From: Bacillota bacterium
GTDB taxonomy: Bacteria > Bacillota > Bacilli > Paenibacillales > NBRC-103111
Assembly (NCBI GenBank): GCA_023386955.1
Contig: JAEWIS010000026.1
Coordinates: 62,001 to 126,000 of the forward strand
Direction: 5' to 3'
DNA length: 64,000 bases
The first letter of the stretch is position 1. The number at the start of each line of letters is the position of its first letter. Both the position numbers and the translations under genes were made by a program. The notes beneath the pieces were generated by a model. That model saw only the letters and a list, made by a program, of their open reading frames with translations, ran no database searches and was not told the origin of the DNA. Below, piece after piece: positions 62,298 to 64,000 of this stretch.

Positions 62298-62336
62298 GCC
62301 GCAGCCCGTATTTTGCTGGTGCTGCGGTCTTTTTGT
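62298..62336 (+). terminator. terminator of the spoVA operon
   Basis: GGCCGCAGC pairs with GCTGCGGTC, followed by five T. Confidence 0.8.
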
Positions 62337-62376
62337 CGATCCGTTCCGCAGCCATAAACTTTACCTCAAATTAACA

Positions 62377-62415
62377 TGTAAACGCTTGCAAACATGAATA
62401 TTCCCTGCATATAAT
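62377..62415 (+). promoter_or_regulatory. promoter overlapped by a cre site
   Basis: TTGCAA (62386-62391), 18-base spacer, TATAAT (62410-62415). TGTAAACGCTTGCA (62377-62390) fits the CcpA cre consensus at 13 of 14 positions and covers the -35 box, so glucose repression is expected. Confidence 0.7.
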
Positions 62416-62489
62416 AAATTTAGGAGGCACGGGTTTACAAGGCCGTGTTTGTTAACACGACCATAAAAAGATCGCGGGGAGGATCAGAA

Positions 62490-62690
62490 ATGAAACTGGG
62501 GATTGTCTTGCACAAGGATGACGCGCCAACCTTGGAGGAATTGATTGAATCAGGAGCCGTTCTTCTGGTCAGGCGGCGCGGGCTTTTGTGCGAGGTGGAC
62601 AGCGAGGTTTATCCCGTGGTGAAATCCAGGCTGGGACGCAGTGTGGTGGTACCGACCTCATACAGCATGTTTGAAAAAGCAATATACTGA
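62490..62690 (+). CDS. small protein of unknown function, cre-controlled
   Basis: 66 residues from ATG 62490 (GGGAGGA seven bases upstream). Alternating hydrophobic strands (KLGIVLHK, AVLLVRRRGLLCEVD, SVVVPTSYSMF) suggest a small alpha/beta domain. No family is recognised. It is monocistronic with a strong promoter and terminator. The cre site implies a link to carbon status, but no function can be assigned. Confidence 0.65.
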   Translation: MKLGIVLHKDDAPTLEELIESGAVLLVRRRGLLCEVDSEVYPVVKSRLGRSVVVPTSYSMFEKAIY

Positions 62691-62724
62691 CCTGTGCCGG
62701 TCGGCATTCGTCTCGTACCACCCG

Positions 62725-62753
62725 AAATTCCCGCTGAAGCGGGAATTTTTTTT
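62725..62753 (+). terminator. terminator of the small cre-controlled gene
   Basis: AAATTCCCGC pairs with GCGGGAATTT around TGAA, followed by a run of T. Confidence 0.9.
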
Positions 62754-62915
62754 GTTGTCTTGTCCGGGTGTCCTAACGTTTGCCAGAGGAGGAGACGATT
62801 CCTTATACTTGTAATGTGAATGAAACACTAGAAGTCCACCTCTAATAGAAAAAAATGATATAATTAGGGTATGATACGGCGCTTTTCACCGATATAAACC
62901 AACGGGAGGGTACAC

Positions 62916-63875
62916 ATGGAGGCTGTTCTGCAAGATGACCGGTCCGTACTTCAAGGACTCATATCCAATTTGGAAGCATGCATAATGGGAAAGAGCGAAG
63001 AGATCGGCCTATTGATTACCGCACTTCTTGCCGGAGGACATGTGCTCTTGGAGGACGTTCCCGGTACCGGCAAAACGGTTTTGATCAAAGCGCTGGCCAA
63101 ATCCATTGACGGGGAATACAGACGGGTCCAGTGCAACCCGGACCTGCTGCCTACCGATATTACCGGCGTTTCTATTTTTCACCCCAGGAATGAAACCTTT
63201 TTATTCCGCCCCGGCCCCATTATGACCAATATTCTGCTGACGGACGAAATTAACCGCGCCACTACCAAAACCCAATCCGCTTTGCTGGAAGCCATGGAGG
63301 AGCGCCACATTACAGTGGACGGCGAGCAATACATGCTGCCGCAGCCTTTCCTGCTACTGGCCACCCAGAATCCCATTGACTTTGAAGGAACCTATGTGCT
63401 TCCGGAAGCACAGCTGGACCGGTTTATGATGAAATTCAGCCTGGGTTATCCCAATGAAGAAACCGAGGTCAGGATGATTTTTGCTCAAACGGGCGGACAC
63501 CCGCTGGAGACCCTGAAGCCTGTTGCCACTGCCGATAAAATCCTCGAGCTGCAGCAGAAGGTGCGGGAGCTCCATCTGGATCAGGCCGTTGGGGAATATG
63601 CCGTCTCCATCGTACGCAAAACCCGTGAGCATCCGTCCGTCTTTTTGGGCGCCAGTCCCCGTGCTGCCATCGCATTGGTACAGGCTGCCAAGGCTTATGC
63701 CTTCTTGCAGGGACGAGATTTCTGCATTCCCGATGACGTAAAAAGGCTGGTGCCGTATGTGCTGGGACACCGGATACTCCTTCATGCGGAAGCCCGGATG
63801 GAGGGAGCCACAGTTACCACTGTGCTGGAATCCGTTATGCAGCAGGTCCGTGCGCCTGTCCGGCTGGAGCGTTGA
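62916..63875 (+). CDS. MoxR-family AAA+ ATPase
   Basis: 319 residues. Walker A is EDVPGTGKT (about 46-54), Walker B LLTDEINR (about 107-114), and sensor 1 ATQNPIDFEGTYVLPEAQLD (about 149-168). Together with the DUF58 gene two bases on, it makes the common MoxR-DUF58-transglutaminase chaperone set, thought to help assemble or activate membrane or secreted proteins. TATAAT near 62860 with a weak -35 may be its promoter. GGGAGGG precedes the ATG. Confidence 0.93.
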   Translation: MEAVLQDDRSVLQGLISNLEACIMGKSEEIGLLITALLAGGHVLLEDVPGTGKTVLIKALAKSIDGEYRRVQCNPDLLPTDITGVSIFHPRNETFLFRPGPIMTNILLTDEINRATTKTQSALLEAMEERHITVDGEQYMLPQPFLLLATQNPIDFEGTYVLPEAQLDRFMMKFSLGYPNEETEVRMIFAQTGGHPLETLKPVATADKILELQQKVRELHLDQAVGEYAVSIVRKTREHPSVFLGASPRAAIALVQAAKAYAFLQGRDFCIPDDVKRLVPYVLGHRILLHAEARMEGATVTTVLESVMQQVRAPVRLER

Positions 63876-63877
63876 AG

Positions 63878-64000
63878 ATGAACGCCCGCGCGCCAGCCAG
63901 TGTCCGCCAGCCGGATCGGTCCCCGTACAAAATTCTGGTCATGCTTAGCTGCTTCGCGGCCAGTCTGATGTTTGTCCTGTTTCAGGGAGGCAAGCTGGCG
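63878..64000 (+). CDS. DUF58-type membrane protein, N-terminal part
   Basis: 41 residues to the window edge: a basic, Pro/Arg-rich start (MNARAPASVRQPDRSPYK) followed by a membrane segment (ILVMLSCFAASLMFVLF). GGAG lies eight bases before ATG 63878. The DUF58 identity is inferred from position after moxR; the diagnostic domain lies outside the window. Confidence 0.55.
   Translation, partial: MNARAPASVRQPDRSPYKILVMLSCFAASLMFVLFQGGKLA

Overview
The window reads as a chromosomal segment of an endospore-forming, saccharolytic Bacillota of the Paenibacillus type. The signs are strong GGAGG ribosome sites with many TTG/GTG starts, a spoVA operon and a Spo0E-type phosphatase, YesM/YesN-type two-component control of a CUT1 sugar transporter that has no ATPase gene of its own, CcpA-like cre sites, and intergenic spaces rich in palindromes. 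No rRNA, tRNA, prophage, complete IS element or CRISPR array was seen.

Layout. 1-7.2 kb: start of a CNNM/HlyC membrane protein with an unusual acidic/proline leader ORF, a BenE transporter, an acetyltransferase, a methyltransferase, a histidyl-tRNA synthetase with an attenuator-like leader, and an ECF sigma / zinc-finger anti-sigma / YfjL-like set. 7.2-13.4 kb: GH51 arabinofuranosidase, a sensory-rhodopsin-transducer-like protein, a lipoprotein, a PadR-controlled membrane protein, a NucB-type nuclease and an APH-like kinase. 13.5-19.4 kb: a self-contained fructose PTS operon (DeoR regulator, 1-phosphofructokinase, EIIBC, EIIA, its own HPr and its own Enzyme I). 20.9-33.2 kb: cellobiose phosphorylase (GH94) and its LacI regulator, then a histidine kinase / AraC response regulator and an oligosaccharide ABC transporter. 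33.3-36.6 kb: an M48 protease, an alpha/beta hydrolase, repeats and small unknown genes.

36.8-40.6 kb is a gluconeogenesis control block: glpX facing away from a CcpN-like repressor, the PPDK/PEP-synthase regulatory protein and a BTAD response regulator. 42-43.7 kb: a kduD-like dehydrogenase with a DeoR regulator. 45.4-50.7 kb: araR and araDBA with two AraR boxes. 50.8-54.7 kb: CE7 acetyl esterase, secreted phosphoesterase, PatB-type lyase. 54.9-58.9 kb: LacI regulator, L-fucose isomerase and L-fuculose-phosphate aldolase. 59.2-62.3 kb: Spo0E-like protein, a tiny membrane peptide and a compact DUF421-spoVAC-spoVAD-spoVAE operon. 62.5-64 kb: a small unknown gene with a cre site, then a MoxR ATPase and the start of a DUF58 protein.

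Together the sugar genes describe a plant-polysaccharide scavenger. GH51 and CE7 debranch and deacetylate, the ABC transporter imports oligomers, GH94 phosphorolyses cellobiose, and the ara, fru and fuc modules feed arabinose, fructose and fucose into central metabolism. The most unusual signals are non-coding: a duplicated candidate RNA element upstream of the ABC permease and araB, the two leader-peptide regions (CNNM gene and hisS), a terminal-inverted-repeat element in the ara leader with a minimal copy in the fru operon, and a palindrome family in two intergenic regions.
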